Positions 1 to 8,800 of a DNA stretch of 36,502 nt are shown in pieces. Below the pieces are notes generated by a model that worked only from the letters and a program-made list of their open reading frames with translations, was not told where the DNA came from and ran no database searches. The number at the start of each line of letters is the position of its first letter. The stretch's first letter is position 1. A program made the translations under genes and the position numbers. This DNA is from Deltaproteobacteria bacterium (lineage in GTDB: Bacteria > Myxococcota_A > Polyangia > JAAYKL01), in assembly GCA_016937015.1 (NCBI GenBank), contig JAFGWT010000264.1, positions 1-36,502 on the forward strand. The letters run 5' to 3'.

Positions 1-31
1 AGGCTGGGTTCCCGCCTCCGCGGAAACGACG
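1..31. repeat. REP-like imperfect inverted repeat
   Basis: The sequence around 5-31 (CTGGGTTCCCGCC, then CCGCGG and AACGACG) has the look of the short palindromic intergenic repeats common in proteobacteria, of the type CTGG-TTCCCGC-loop-GCGGGAA-GACG. The two arms pair imperfectly, with one unpaired C. A second partial copy of the right arm (GCGGGCATGACGAC) lies at 94-107. The family assignment rests on memory of the consensus, and a genome-wide count would be needed to prove it is repetitive. Confidence 0.35.
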
Positions 32-367
32 AATCATGGCTATATCACGCAGATATATGTCAACAAAAACTTGTGTAGAATCATGAGTCCTTTGCGGGCA
101 TGACGACACATATGACAGTTTTGTTGGAAAGATGCGCTCAGAGCGCGTTCCAGACCCATTGAGTACGCGTATTTGGGTAGATAATAGTTGTAGTCAAAGT
201 GTAATTTTATTCAGGTGAATAATTTTTCGGGCGCGGCCTCAGCGATGAATGGGAAATCATCAGCAAATCCGAATGGACTGTCGGGGCAAAATGGCTCCTG
301 TACCAGTTAAAGATGAAAAAAGTTGGAAAGGTTTTGGCGGTATCAACCCAATACAATGAAAACTCTT

Positions 368-375
368 GAAAGGAG
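368..375 (+). promoter_or_regulatory. Ribosome binding site of the GH16 gene
   Basis: GAAAGGAG is a strong Shine-Dalgarno sequence five bases before the ATG at 381. It decides the start: an in-frame TTG at 366 overlaps this site and would lengthen the protein by five residues, so ATG 381 is preferred. Confidence 0.8.
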
Positions 376-380
376 ATATC

Positions 381-1715
381 ATGACTAAAAAGATTGTTCC
401 CGGTTTTATGGGTGCATTGGTTGCCCTGCACGTATTATTATTCGCTTTTAATTCAAACGCCGAATCCGGTGCTGAGTTGTACACCGTTGATGCTCATCGC
501 TACGGTAAATTTGAAGCAAGAATGCGGTTTGCGCCCGGCAACGGAGTCATTTCGACGTTCTTCCTTTGGAAGGCCGAGTCGGAGCTGGCAGACGTATTCT
601 GGAATGAGCTGGACATCGAAAAGATAGAAGACAAGTGCAATAGCTACTGGTCCAACGTAATCTATGGGTTGCCGGAATCCCAGCACTCGCAGACAGTCAG
701 TTTCTCCGAAAACATTTGTGATGACTTTCACATCCACACCTACGAATGGACGCCGGATAGCGCACGATGGTTTCTGGATGGCAAACAGCTTCGAGAAATC
801 ACCGGTGCAGACGCCGCCGCATTTGCCGACAACGCAGAAATCGGCATGCAGTTTCGGTTTAACCTTTGGGTGGGAAATAATAACTTCGGTGGTGTTTTAG
901 ACCCGTCTATCCTGCCGGTTCACCAGTTTATCGACTGGGTTCAATATTCTGAATACACACCGGGCGAAGGTGACGACGGTACGGATTTTACTTTTTCCTG
1001 GAAAGAAAACTTTAATGGCAGCGAGTTGCCGGAGGGTTGGGAAACCGGCACCTGGGATTCCGCTTTTGGACTTTCGACTTACACTCCCGACAATGTAAAC
1101 GTTCAGGAAGGATGTGCTATTTTGTCCCTCACCGCGACTGGAGAGGAGGGATACGCTGACGTTGACATAGACGTGGATACGGATACGGATACGGATACGG
1201 ACACGGACACGGATACGGACACCGACTCGGATACGGACACTGATACGGACACGGATGCGGACTCAGACTCGGATTCGGATACGGACTCAGATTCGGATAC
1301 GGACACGTCCTCGGATGCTGACGCGGATACGGATTCAGACTCTGACTCGGATTCAGACTCTGACTCGGACTCAGACAGCGATTCCGACTCGGATTCAGAC
1401 AGCGATTCGGACTCAGACTCAGACAGCGATTCCGACTCAGACAGCGATTCGGACTCAGATTCAGACAGCGATTCGGACTCAGACTCAGACAGCGATTCCG
1501 ACTCTGACTCAGACAGCGATTCGGACTCAGATTCAGACAGCGATTCTGACTCTGACGCAGACAGCGATTCTGACTCTGACTCAGACAGCGATTCCGACGA
1601 TACAGATGATGATGCCGATGCCAGCGCAGACAGCGGTGGATGCTCGTGTTCGGCGGTGGGAGCCGACGCTGGCAGGGGATCGGTCCCTGGACACATCCTG
1701 AAATTGCTTTTTTAA
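381..1715 (+). CDS. Secreted GH16 beta-glucanase (lichenase-like, circularly permuted) with Asp/Ser-rich repeat tail
   Basis: The product has 444 residues. Residues 1-27 form a Sec signal peptide with likely cleavage after SNA. Residues about 28-255 form a GH16 domain, which hydrolyses beta-1,3-1,4- or beta-1,3-glucans. The catalytic motif ELDIE is at 76-80: in the family E76 is the nucleophile, D78 assists and E80 is the acid/base. The domain starts directly with SGAELYT and YGKFEARM, and the strand that is N-terminal in most lichenases comes after the catalytic core, at about 215-255 ([18 protein letters not shown]). This is the circularly permuted order known from Fibrobacter succinogenes lichenase, and the motifs resemble that enzyme closely. 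Residues 260-418 are a low-complexity (DT)n then (SD)n tract, probably an extended linker or stalk. The protein ends with GGCSCS (419-424) and 20 further residues, reminiscent of the start of a MYXO-CTERM signal but without the usual hydrophobic helix and arginines. Exact substrate is uncertain; GH16 membership is near certain. Confidence 0.93.
   Translation: MTKKIVPGFMGALVALHVLLFAFNSNAESGAELYTVDAHRYGKFEARMRFAPGNGVISTFFLWKAESELADVFWNELDIEKIEDKCNSYWSNVIYGLPESQHSQTVSFSENICDDFHIHTYEWTPDSARWFLDGKQLREITGADAAAFADNAEIGMQFRFNLWVGNNNFGGVLDPSILPVHQFIDWVQYSEYTPGEGDDGTDFTFSWKENFNGSELPEGWETGTWDSAFGLSTYTPDNVNVQEGCAILSLTATGEEGYADVDIDVDTDTDTDTDTDTDTDTDSDTDTDTDTDADSDSDSDTDSDSDTDTSSDADADTDSDSDSDSDSDSDSDSDSDSDSDSDSDSDSDSDSDSDSDSDSDSDSDSDSDSDSDSDSDSDSDSDSDSDSDSDSDADSDSDSDSDSDSDDTDDDADASADSGGCSCSAVGADAGRGSVPGHILKLLF
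606..620 (+). other. GH16 catalytic motif ELDIE
   Basis: Codons for E76, L77, D78, I79 and E80. The E-x-D-x-E motif without an extra residue is the lichenase-type form of the GH16 active site, as opposed to the bulged ExDxxE form of laminarinases, agarases and carrageenases. This favours mixed-linkage beta-glucan as substrate. Confidence 0.9.
1158..1634 (+). repeat. Tandem repeat coding for (DT)n/(SD)n linker
   Basis: The base period is 6 bp (GAYACG, then GAYTCN/GACAGC). The first part (1158-1260) codes mainly Asp-Thr with a few Asp-Val and Asp-Ala, the later part almost pure Ser-Asp. A longer unit built around GACAGCGATTC recurs many times from about 1374 to 1590. Because of the repeat, stop codons are absent on several frames of both strands here, which creates long spurious open frames such as the minus-strand Ser-Glu one. 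Length variation by slippage or recombination is likely. Confidence 0.9.
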
Positions 1716-1750
1716 TCTGTTGAGCGCGTGATGAACGCCGCTTCTTCATT

Positions 1751-1784
1751 TTGCCGTCCCATTGATCTCCTCAGTCAACGGCAA
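1751..1784. terminator. Possible stem-loop after the GH16 gene
   Basis: TTGCCGT (1751-1757) and ACGGCAA (1778-1784) are exact inverted repeats 36 bp after the stop codon. The loop is long (20 bases) and there is no T-tract, so an intrinsic terminator is not established. Confidence 0.25.
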
Positions 1785-1832
1785 GGGGCAATCTTATGAC
1801 AGCGATGTAAAACCAACTCCCAAACCGCGTCA

Positions 1833-1845
1833 CCGCCTCCGGCGG
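1833..1845. repeat. Short GC-rich inverted repeat
   Basis: CCGCC, a TCC loop, then GGCGG. Its surroundings (GCCTCCGGCGGAGG) recall the GCCTCCGCGG in the REP-like element at the left end of the window, so it may belong to the same kind of repeat. Significance is uncertain. Confidence 0.35.
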
Positions 1846-1898
1846 AGGTGTGGACCGGCGACTTTTTAAGTCCGTCCGGATATCCTCGCTATCCTCTG

Positions 1899-1929
1899 TA
1901 TCCACCCTATGTCCACCCTATGTCCACCC
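1899..1929. repeat. 11-bp tandem repeat, about three units
   Basis: The unit CCCTATGTCCA is repeated head to tail, preceded by a degenerate copy with TATCCA. It lies outside any gene. Confidence 0.6.
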
Positions 1930-1951
1930 TCATGCGCGCCCCCACCTCGGT

Positions 1952-1985
1952 CCTCCCCCGGTGGTCGTATCGTCATTGGGGGAGG
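1952..1985. repeat. Strong intergenic hairpin
   Basis: CCTCCCCC (1952-1959) pairs exactly with GGGGGAGG (1978-1985). The stem can continue inward through 1965/1972 with Watson-Crick and G-U pairs, leaving a loop of about six bases. No T-tract follows, so this is either a palindromic intergenic element or a structured RNA end, not a clear intrinsic terminator. Confidence 0.55.
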
Positions 1986-1986
1986 G

Positions 1987-2020
1987 GGCATGACGATATC
2001 TCTGGCATGACGATATCTCT
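1987..2020. repeat. Exact 17-bp tandem duplication
   Basis: GGCATGACGATATCTCT occurs twice back to back (1987-2003 and 2004-2020) with no mismatch and is followed by GGTCCCGCC. GGCATGAC also resembles the flank of the REP-like element at about 97-104. Confidence 0.75.
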
Positions 2021-2044
2021 GGTCCCGCCTGAAGGGCGTGTTGA

Positions 2045-2076
2045 TCCCGCCATTACGGCTGCGTTTTTAGGCGGGA
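2045..2076. repeat. Inverted repeat TCCCGCC/GGCGGGA
   Basis: TCCCGCC (2045-2051) and GGCGGGA (2070-2076) are exact 7-bp inverted repeats with an 18-base loop. Composition again matches REP-like palindromes. Confidence 0.4.
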
Positions 2077-2653
2077 AATTGCGGGCAAATGGCACGTTGT
2101 GAATTAATTAACTGAGAAGAAACTCCGACACCACTATATGGTGTGCCACATCATCGTCTTCACCATGCAAGATGTTGTGTTTTGCGTCCAAAAAATTGAC
2201 AAAAGCTGGGTTAATTCTCACGAATCAAGTTAACAACGTCACGAGTGCCCCCTGTCGTCGAAGCAATGCGAGAGCTAACCGAAGTCAGAGCTATTCCGGT
2301 CAAAATGAAGAAGAGCGCGATCTGGGTCCGTACAGATATTAAAGGCAACGCCTTCAAACTGTTTTCCGCCATCGGACTCAAGCCGCCACCCAAAGTCCTT
2401 TCCATGCAAAAAAAGCCAAATCCTGCTGGCACAAACTGGAAGTGCGCCTGTAACTTACTGAAATTGCAAACCTTTATTTTTTAAAGTGTCAAAGTCGGGA
2501 TATAAGCGTTTGGCTCCGATGTTTGTGCTTGGCTTTTTTCTGCTTTTTTTGTAATTTCGTATTTGGAATCATTACATCCTCGCACGGGGGCCAGATGTTA
2601 TTTTTCCGCCCCAGACAATAATATACAACGATTTATTTCACTGAGCAGTGTTT

Positions 2654-2659
2654 GAAGGA
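2654..2659 (+). promoter_or_regulatory. Ribosome binding site of the giant gene
   Basis: GAAGGA lies nine bases before the ATG at 2669. A second in-frame ATG at 2708 has GGAG 13 bases upstream, which is weaker spacing. The upstream ATG is therefore preferred. A 12-base palindrome, CACTGAGCAGTG (2639-2650), sits just before the site and could act on transcription or translation. Confidence 0.65.
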
Positions 2660-2668
2660 CATTAAGCT

Positions 2669-2836
2669 ATGCGCGAAAACTGTCATAATTGGAGCAATTT
2701 TAATCCAATGTTTACCTCGGAAAAAAAGTATTTGTCATCTCGAAAATATAGAGGACGTTGGCGATTCAATACTGCGTTGAATGTCGCAGTTCTGACTGCG
2801 TTACTGGCGATCTTCCATTCCACTGACGTTGTGGCT
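2669..2836 (+). other. Signal peptide with extended N-region
   Basis: Residues 1-34 are polar and basic (EKKYLSSRKYRGRWRF is part of it), residues 35-49 form the hydrophobic core (NVAVLTALLAIF), and VVA at 54-56 is a good signal peptidase I site. The long N-region recalls the extended signal peptides of some very large exported proteins. There is no twin-arginine motif or lipobox. If translation starts at M14, the N-region is still unusually long. Confidence 0.8.
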
Positions 2837-5800
2837 GCATTGACTGTTGACATTCGCGCGAACGGTTACCTGGATTCGAGTTCGGACAATTTGTCTTACA
2901 TTGCCACCATATCAGATTGTTCAAGGGTTTTAAGTTATCGAATAGTGTCAAATGATGACGCTGTATACCGAAGCATGGATGATGCCATCAGAAGTGTCGC
3001 AACTGGGCGTTGCGAGTTTCAATTTGACCAGAGTGGAACAGCGCTGTTTCATCCTGAAGTCGAGCTGCTTCTGGCGGACAATACAACGGAAACGTATGGG
3101 GAGTATTTTGCAGCAGAAAGTAATGCACCGGAGATTGCACTTGACGCGGCAGATGCGGTTTCCCTCCTGGACATAAATGGCACCAGAAATATCGTTTTGC
3201 GTTTTTTTGCAGATGATGATACCGACATTTCATATCTCTCCTACTCATTGGTCGGGTTGCGTGGTTCAGATTTGCGCGCAGCCGGTGGCGTCCTGGATAC
3301 AGCCAGACGCACCGCATTTGTAGAAAGCGCTGTCGGCAGTAGAGTGTACCCTTCGTCCGATATTCAACAACAGTTTGTCGCTACCATTCCTGTAGCGGAC
3401 GAGAATTTCAGCGTTGAAGAATTTTATGCGAACGGCATCATTTTCGTTGAGCTGTCGGCTGTGGATGCGTCAGGCAATGTCAGCTCCCTGTCCAGAATGC
3501 TGATACCGGGCGGCAATTTGACTGAAGAAGCTTATGGTATACAGGCATATCCAGAGAATATAGTTTTTTCGAATTTGGCAGAGAGTGTGACGATTGTACC
3601 TCGCGTCGATTTCCAGTTTCGAGGAGAAGTTGAGTTGACCGGGGCCGGTCATGGCGTCCGTTACACATCGTCTCATCCTGATTTAGTTTACGTGTCAAGC
3701 GCTGGTGTTGTGTATCCGCTTGTTCAGACGCCTGTAACCGGCGTTGATCTGTTTATCACGGTGGATTATCCAGGTGTGCCGTTTCCTGTGGATATTCCTG
3801 TTGAAATTAATCCCAGTAAAACATTCGTCTCTTTAAAAGCTATCGAACTGGATGGCCTGGGCCAATTTGTTTTACCCAGACTCAATAAGCAGTTTTATTT
3901 TCCCCGCCTTGTGGCGGAATTCGATGACGGCTCAACGGCCGCGCTGACATCGCGACTGGAGGCGAATCTTGAATGGTCGCTGGCGCCGGAAGCAGAGGGC
4001 ATTTTTGAGATTGATGACGATGAAATTATGGCGCGTGCCGAAGTGTCTGCTGATGCGCCATTTAAACTGCTTGCGTCGATTTCATTGCCGAATTCAGATC
4101 CCATTACGGCGGCAATCGATGTGTCTGCCATTGATGCGCTACCCACAGCAAACATAACGCTTTCTGACAAACGGGTAAAAGTTGACGATTTATTGGTCGT
4201 ATCAGCGCGGGCAGAGGACGATGTCGCGGTCAAAGAGGTTCGCTTTTATTTGGACGACGTCTACGCGGGATCCCGTTGGGAACAGCCGTTCGATTTGTCC
4301 ATATCTTTTCCGGATGAACAGGCCAACACCACGGTAAAAGTGAGTGTGGAGCCTGTCGATTCTGCCGGACAGGCGGGTCAGCGCTCTTCCAGAAACGTTA
4401 CTATCGTTGCCCGAACTGATGCGGCGACAGAGAAATATCTTCTTATAAATCCGGCGTTTCAGGAACGGTACATTGAGACCAGCCCGGTAACTCTCGAAGT
4501 GGGGCGTTTTATTGGGGAAGAGGCTCCGCGCGAGGCCAAAGCAAGGTATGCGGAGTTTTATGCGGATGGCAGCTACATTGGCAGAAGTGACTTTCCCATT
4601 TTTAAAGAGGTGCCGCTTCCCGGTGGAAAATCAAAGAAGCTTGCGGAAACCTGGCACTTCAACACCATGGTGCCTGAGATTGGCACCCACGAGACAGGCC
4701 AGTCGTTTCATGCGGTGCTGTATTTGGATGACGGGCGGACGGTTCAGTCAGATACCGGTATCATTCGCATCGTCGAGAATCGGTCTCCCATGGCGCAAAT
4801 CGTTTCTCCGGTGAATGGAACGGTGGTGACTGCCGGCCAGCAACTGCAAATTGAAGCCGAAGTTGCCGATGACACCCTCTACTGGGGCACGGAAGTAATT
4901 CTTTTGCACAACGGGGAGATTCAATATCGTTCGGTGTATGAGGATAGTAAAAGTGACGAGCAGGGCGCTGGCATAAGTCGCAAATCTTTTACTTACAATA
5001 TCCCCATAACAGAAGGAATGGTTGGGGCCACACAGAAGTTTCGTGTAGAAGTCAGGGATGCCCACGGAAGAGCGGGGAACTCTGAAACAATATCGGTGGT
5101 TGTCCGTAAAGATACCGCGCCCACTGTCGCTGTGACATATCCCACCGACGGCAGCGCCTTTGTGGCGGGGTTGCCCGTTGAGCTTCGGGCACAGGCGGTT
5201 GACGACGTGGGGGTCGCCAAAGTTGAGTTTTACGTGAATTCAAAGCTGGTGGGCGCCGACTTTACAACGCCCTATGCGTTTACGTATGTTTACGAAGGCG
5301 ATAACCCCACTGGCAAAGACGGAGGCGCTGTTGAGCTGCCGTTGAAAATTCATACGGTCGCCACGGACACCGCCGGTGTGCGTACGGCCAGTGATACGGT
5401 GACAATATTAATAGGCAGAGACACCCAGAAGCCAGTGGTGAATATCGCGTCCCCTGCAGTGACAGGGACCGATGCAGGCCAAGACATTGCGGCGGTTTTG
5501 GAAAATACCAATGTCGCCTTCAAAGCCAGCGGTTTCGACAACGTAAAAGTGGTTTCTACAGCGCTGCATGGCGTGGGCCTTGTGAGCGGAAAGTACACTT
5601 TGACCGGCGATTTGACGGATGTATTAACCGGTGCATTTTTTGCCCCGGAAGACGTCCCCGGTGCGCTTCACGCGTTTTCTGCCATTAAAATTCTGGCGAT
5701 TCCCGGCTGGGAGGAGGGCAATCGCTATCCTTTGGAAGTGGTGGCAACTGACGAAGCAGGCAATAGCTCTATTGCACGAATAAACATTGAAGTACAGGCG

Positions 5801-8800
5801 GACGCGCCTCCGGAGATCTCCGAAATCAGAAGCGATCGCATGCAGTATGCCCCAAAGGATCTGATTTCCGTTTTTGTCGCTGCCAAAGATGATCTGATGG
5901 TGTCACGGATCAATGTTGAGTATTTTGTTGATGGTGCTTCCTCTGCGGTCCTGCCAGAAAACCGTGACCTCACAACGAAAGGCAGTTTGGTACAGGAACG
6001 GTTCGAATTGCCGCTGGAGACGCTGGGACTCGACAATGATAACCCACACCAGATTCGAATGGTGGTTGAGGCATATGATAATATCGGAAAGACCGATGTC
6101 GATGAGGCCGTATTTAATGTTGTTCCGGATTTGAATAAACCGATTTTAACAGTGAATTCGCCATCCGTGGGACAACCACTGTATCAGGGGGAATCCAAAC
6201 ACCTTGTTTGGCGTGCCACAGATGATTCCAATCTCTCGATGATTCGGATACTGCAGGATGGTGTCCAGGTTGATGAAAAGCATTACAATGCAGATAACGC
6301 CACGCGTACCGATTCGGGCGAGTTCAATTTTGTTGTACCCCAGGCTGCCTCCATGACGACCTTTCACACAATTGTTACAGATGTGTTTGGCAATTCCAAT
6401 GAGCAGGACTGGACCTACGATATTGTTTCCGACGACCGTCCCCAAATACATTTCACGTCACCACCTCCGGGAATGCGAATTCAGGAAGGGGCCGAGACGG
6501 AAGTGGTATTCTTCGTGAGTGATGACCGGCAAGTTGTTTCTGCGACCCTGTTTATTGAAACCGGGACAGAGACACAAATCATAAAGAGCTATGATGCTGA
6601 CGAAGTTGGTTTTGCCATTGCCACAGGGGATTCATTGTATGGTACGCTTCGCATCCCCCATCGGCCGGAGTCAGGTGAGCCTGAAGTTCATATTGGTGTG
6701 ATAGCCGTTGACAACGCCGGTAATGAACACCGGGAGAATCTCAACATTCAGATAGTCGACGACCTTTCACCGCCGACTATTTCGCTGACAGCGCTGAACG
6801 ACAAACCGATTCCCGAGTCAACCGATGTGTTGGGGGTTTTACCTGGGAAATCCCTAAATATTTCTGCCCATGCCACGGATAATCTGTATGTGGGACCCAT
6901 TCATCCCATGCTGGCGCCCGCAGTGGGCGACCCGATAGAATGGTCGTTGAGCGCTCAATGGAGAGAGGAATCGACTGAAACGATTACAGTTGCCAATCCA
7001 AACTCCTTCGGTTCAGTAGTGGTGTCCTCGTCGTTTTCGGTTGACCTGGGAGGAATGGTCAAAATTCCCACTGATGCCACCCCTGGGGATATGTTCGCTC
7101 TGTTCCTGCGCGCAAGCGACCACGGATACAATATCGCTGAATCAGAGCGGATTAACGTGAAGATCCTCGCGCCGCCGGCCGATACCGATGGGCCCACAAT
7201 TCATGTGAAAAAACCGACCGACAAGTATTATGAGGATCAAACGGTTAACAGTTTTATTTCTATTTCTGACAGTTCGGCGCTTGATTACTACAGGGTAACC
7301 CTTGATGGCGTTGTAATCGATGAAGGCACAGCGTCATTGGGTACTTCGGTTATCTCCAGCCCAGTGATTACCATCCCGGCGTTTGACGCTGCAGACCCCA
7401 GCCGGAATTTCATGCATCTGGTGGTGACCGCAGCTGATGAACACGGCTACGAATCCGTTTTCAGCAGGCAAATTAAAGTTCTGGAAGATAAGCTGCCAGA
7501 TTTTCGGGCGATAGATCTTGTTCCCGAAAAGAACGTTGTCAAAGGGGCAATCGCTTATCAGACAATGCTGGCTGAGAACGACTATGCGACTTCGGACGAT
7601 CCGTTTGCATATTTTCCGATTTTCACCTCAATGCGAGGCGTCACCGAAGAAGACGGCACCCCAGGGATTCGTGATGTCCGCGGTTACATTTCTGATAGCG
7701 GCGGTCCTCTGACTGGCGGGTTGATGCCGTATGTGACACTGAATTATCCAGAAGGAACAGACATTCCCGGGACGGTGTCCCTCGCGGACGCGCCCTATAT
7801 TGATGTCGACGACGCCGGCAAAATGACCGTATGGCCGGCCTTTGGCCAAACATCCATTCCTGCGCTGATCAAGAAAGATTCAGATCCGTTCTATCTGAAT
7901 GTGGATTTTGGCAGCGCCTATGATGTGACCTACCTTGTTGAAGAGCTGAAGGAAGATCCGTGCAGCGCGTTTCCTGACGAATATACCATTACAGATCCTG
8001 AAGGGGTAAACCTTTTGGATTTTGAAAATAAGTATTCATTGCTTATCGAACCTGTTGTCACCGATGCCAATGGCAACGAAGTCGAAACGTTCATTGATTA
8101 TATTCGTGTGGATTCCCGTAGCATCAGTTCTGTTGATACATATACGAACAAGGCGGATGTCGGACGTAAAATTTTGTTTCAGCCGATTGTGTCAGTCTTT
8201 GTAAAAGACGGTGTTGATGAAGATGCTCGAACATCTTTGATGGCCGCATCCACAGTGGGGGGACGGACCGTGAACGGTGGGGAATTGCACAGTTCGCTGA
8301 TTCCGCTCCCGGTGGAATACGACTTCAAGTCGCTGCATATGCTGGCATACGGTTTCGATCGCCATATCGCCGAACTGAATGGGGCGCCCGCGACAATGGT
8401 TTCTTCACGACATGCTGAGGCGGATGGAAACTCGCCTTCTGTGGCATTTAGAAGTCCACTCAGTGGTCGAAGTGTGGTTTCCAGGGAGCGCTTTGATTTG
8501 GAATTAACCGTAACAGATAACACCGCGCGGGTGCGTTCCATCAGGCTGTACGAGAATGGGAATACGCTCCTTCGGGATATAGCGGCGCGTGCAGGCCAAA
8601 GCAGGCATGTTATTCCTTACGAAGTGCCCATGGATATTGGCGATTCCGGTACTTTGAAACTGAAAGTTGTCGCTGAGGATGAATCGGGCAACACGGGGGT
8701 TTCCGAGCTTGAGCTCCCGATTATTCCCAACGCTAAGCCGGAACTGGAGTACAATGCGTTTTCCAGCTACAAACTGAATGGCAAATTTCAGAAAGTCATC

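Larger units (their letters stand above)
1..380. other. Intergenic region upstream of the GH16 gene
   Basis: I see no gene here. The region holds REP-like sequence near its left end and the ribosome binding site at its right end. The short open frames on the opposite strand (207-431 and 260-484) lack a convincing ribosome binding site and run into the GH16 gene. No -35/-10 pair is good enough to call. Confidence 0.6.
1716..2668. other. 953-bp intergenic region
   Basis: I find no supported gene. It holds inverted repeats (1751-1784, 1833-1845, 1952-1985, 2045-2076), two short tandem repeats (1899-1929 and 1987-2020), a T-rich stretch at about 2534-2551, and the ribosome binding site of the giant gene. 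Small open frames at 1848-2102 (+), 2245-2484 (+) and 2211-2432 (-) have no ribosome binding site or recognisable product. An AT-rich stretch at 2617-2627 (AATAATATACA) could be the -10 region of the giant gene, but I see no matching -35. Confidence 0.6.

Noticed and set aside
366-380. TTG at 366 as the start of the GH16 gene
   Set aside because: The codon overlaps the Shine-Dalgarno sequence that serves ATG 381, and the signal peptide is well formed from 381.
1158-1634. CRISPR-like array
   Set aside because: The repetition is a coding microsatellite with a 6-bp period and no spacers.
1103-1749. Long minus-strand open frames rich in Ser-Glu or Arg-Asn-Pro, and the plus-strand Arg-Thr-Gln-Ile frame at 1255-1701
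   Set aside because: They are by-products of the 6-bp tandem repeat, which lacks stop codons in several frames. The GH16 frame has a ribosome binding site, a signal peptide and a catalytic domain, and the others have none.
1848-2102. 84-residue plus-strand open frame
   Set aside because: It consists of tandem and inverted repeats translated by chance and has no ribosome binding site.
2211-2484. Overlapping small open frames on both strands (plus 2245-2484 with GTG start, minus 2211-2432)
   Set aside because: Neither has a Shine-Dalgarno site and I recognise no family. The minus frame's hydrophobic stretch could be chance. A remnant of a mobile element is possible but not supported by anything I can see.
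2534-2551. T-rich stretch as an intrinsic terminator
   Set aside because: Two T-runs are present, but no stable GC-rich hairpin lies directly upstream.
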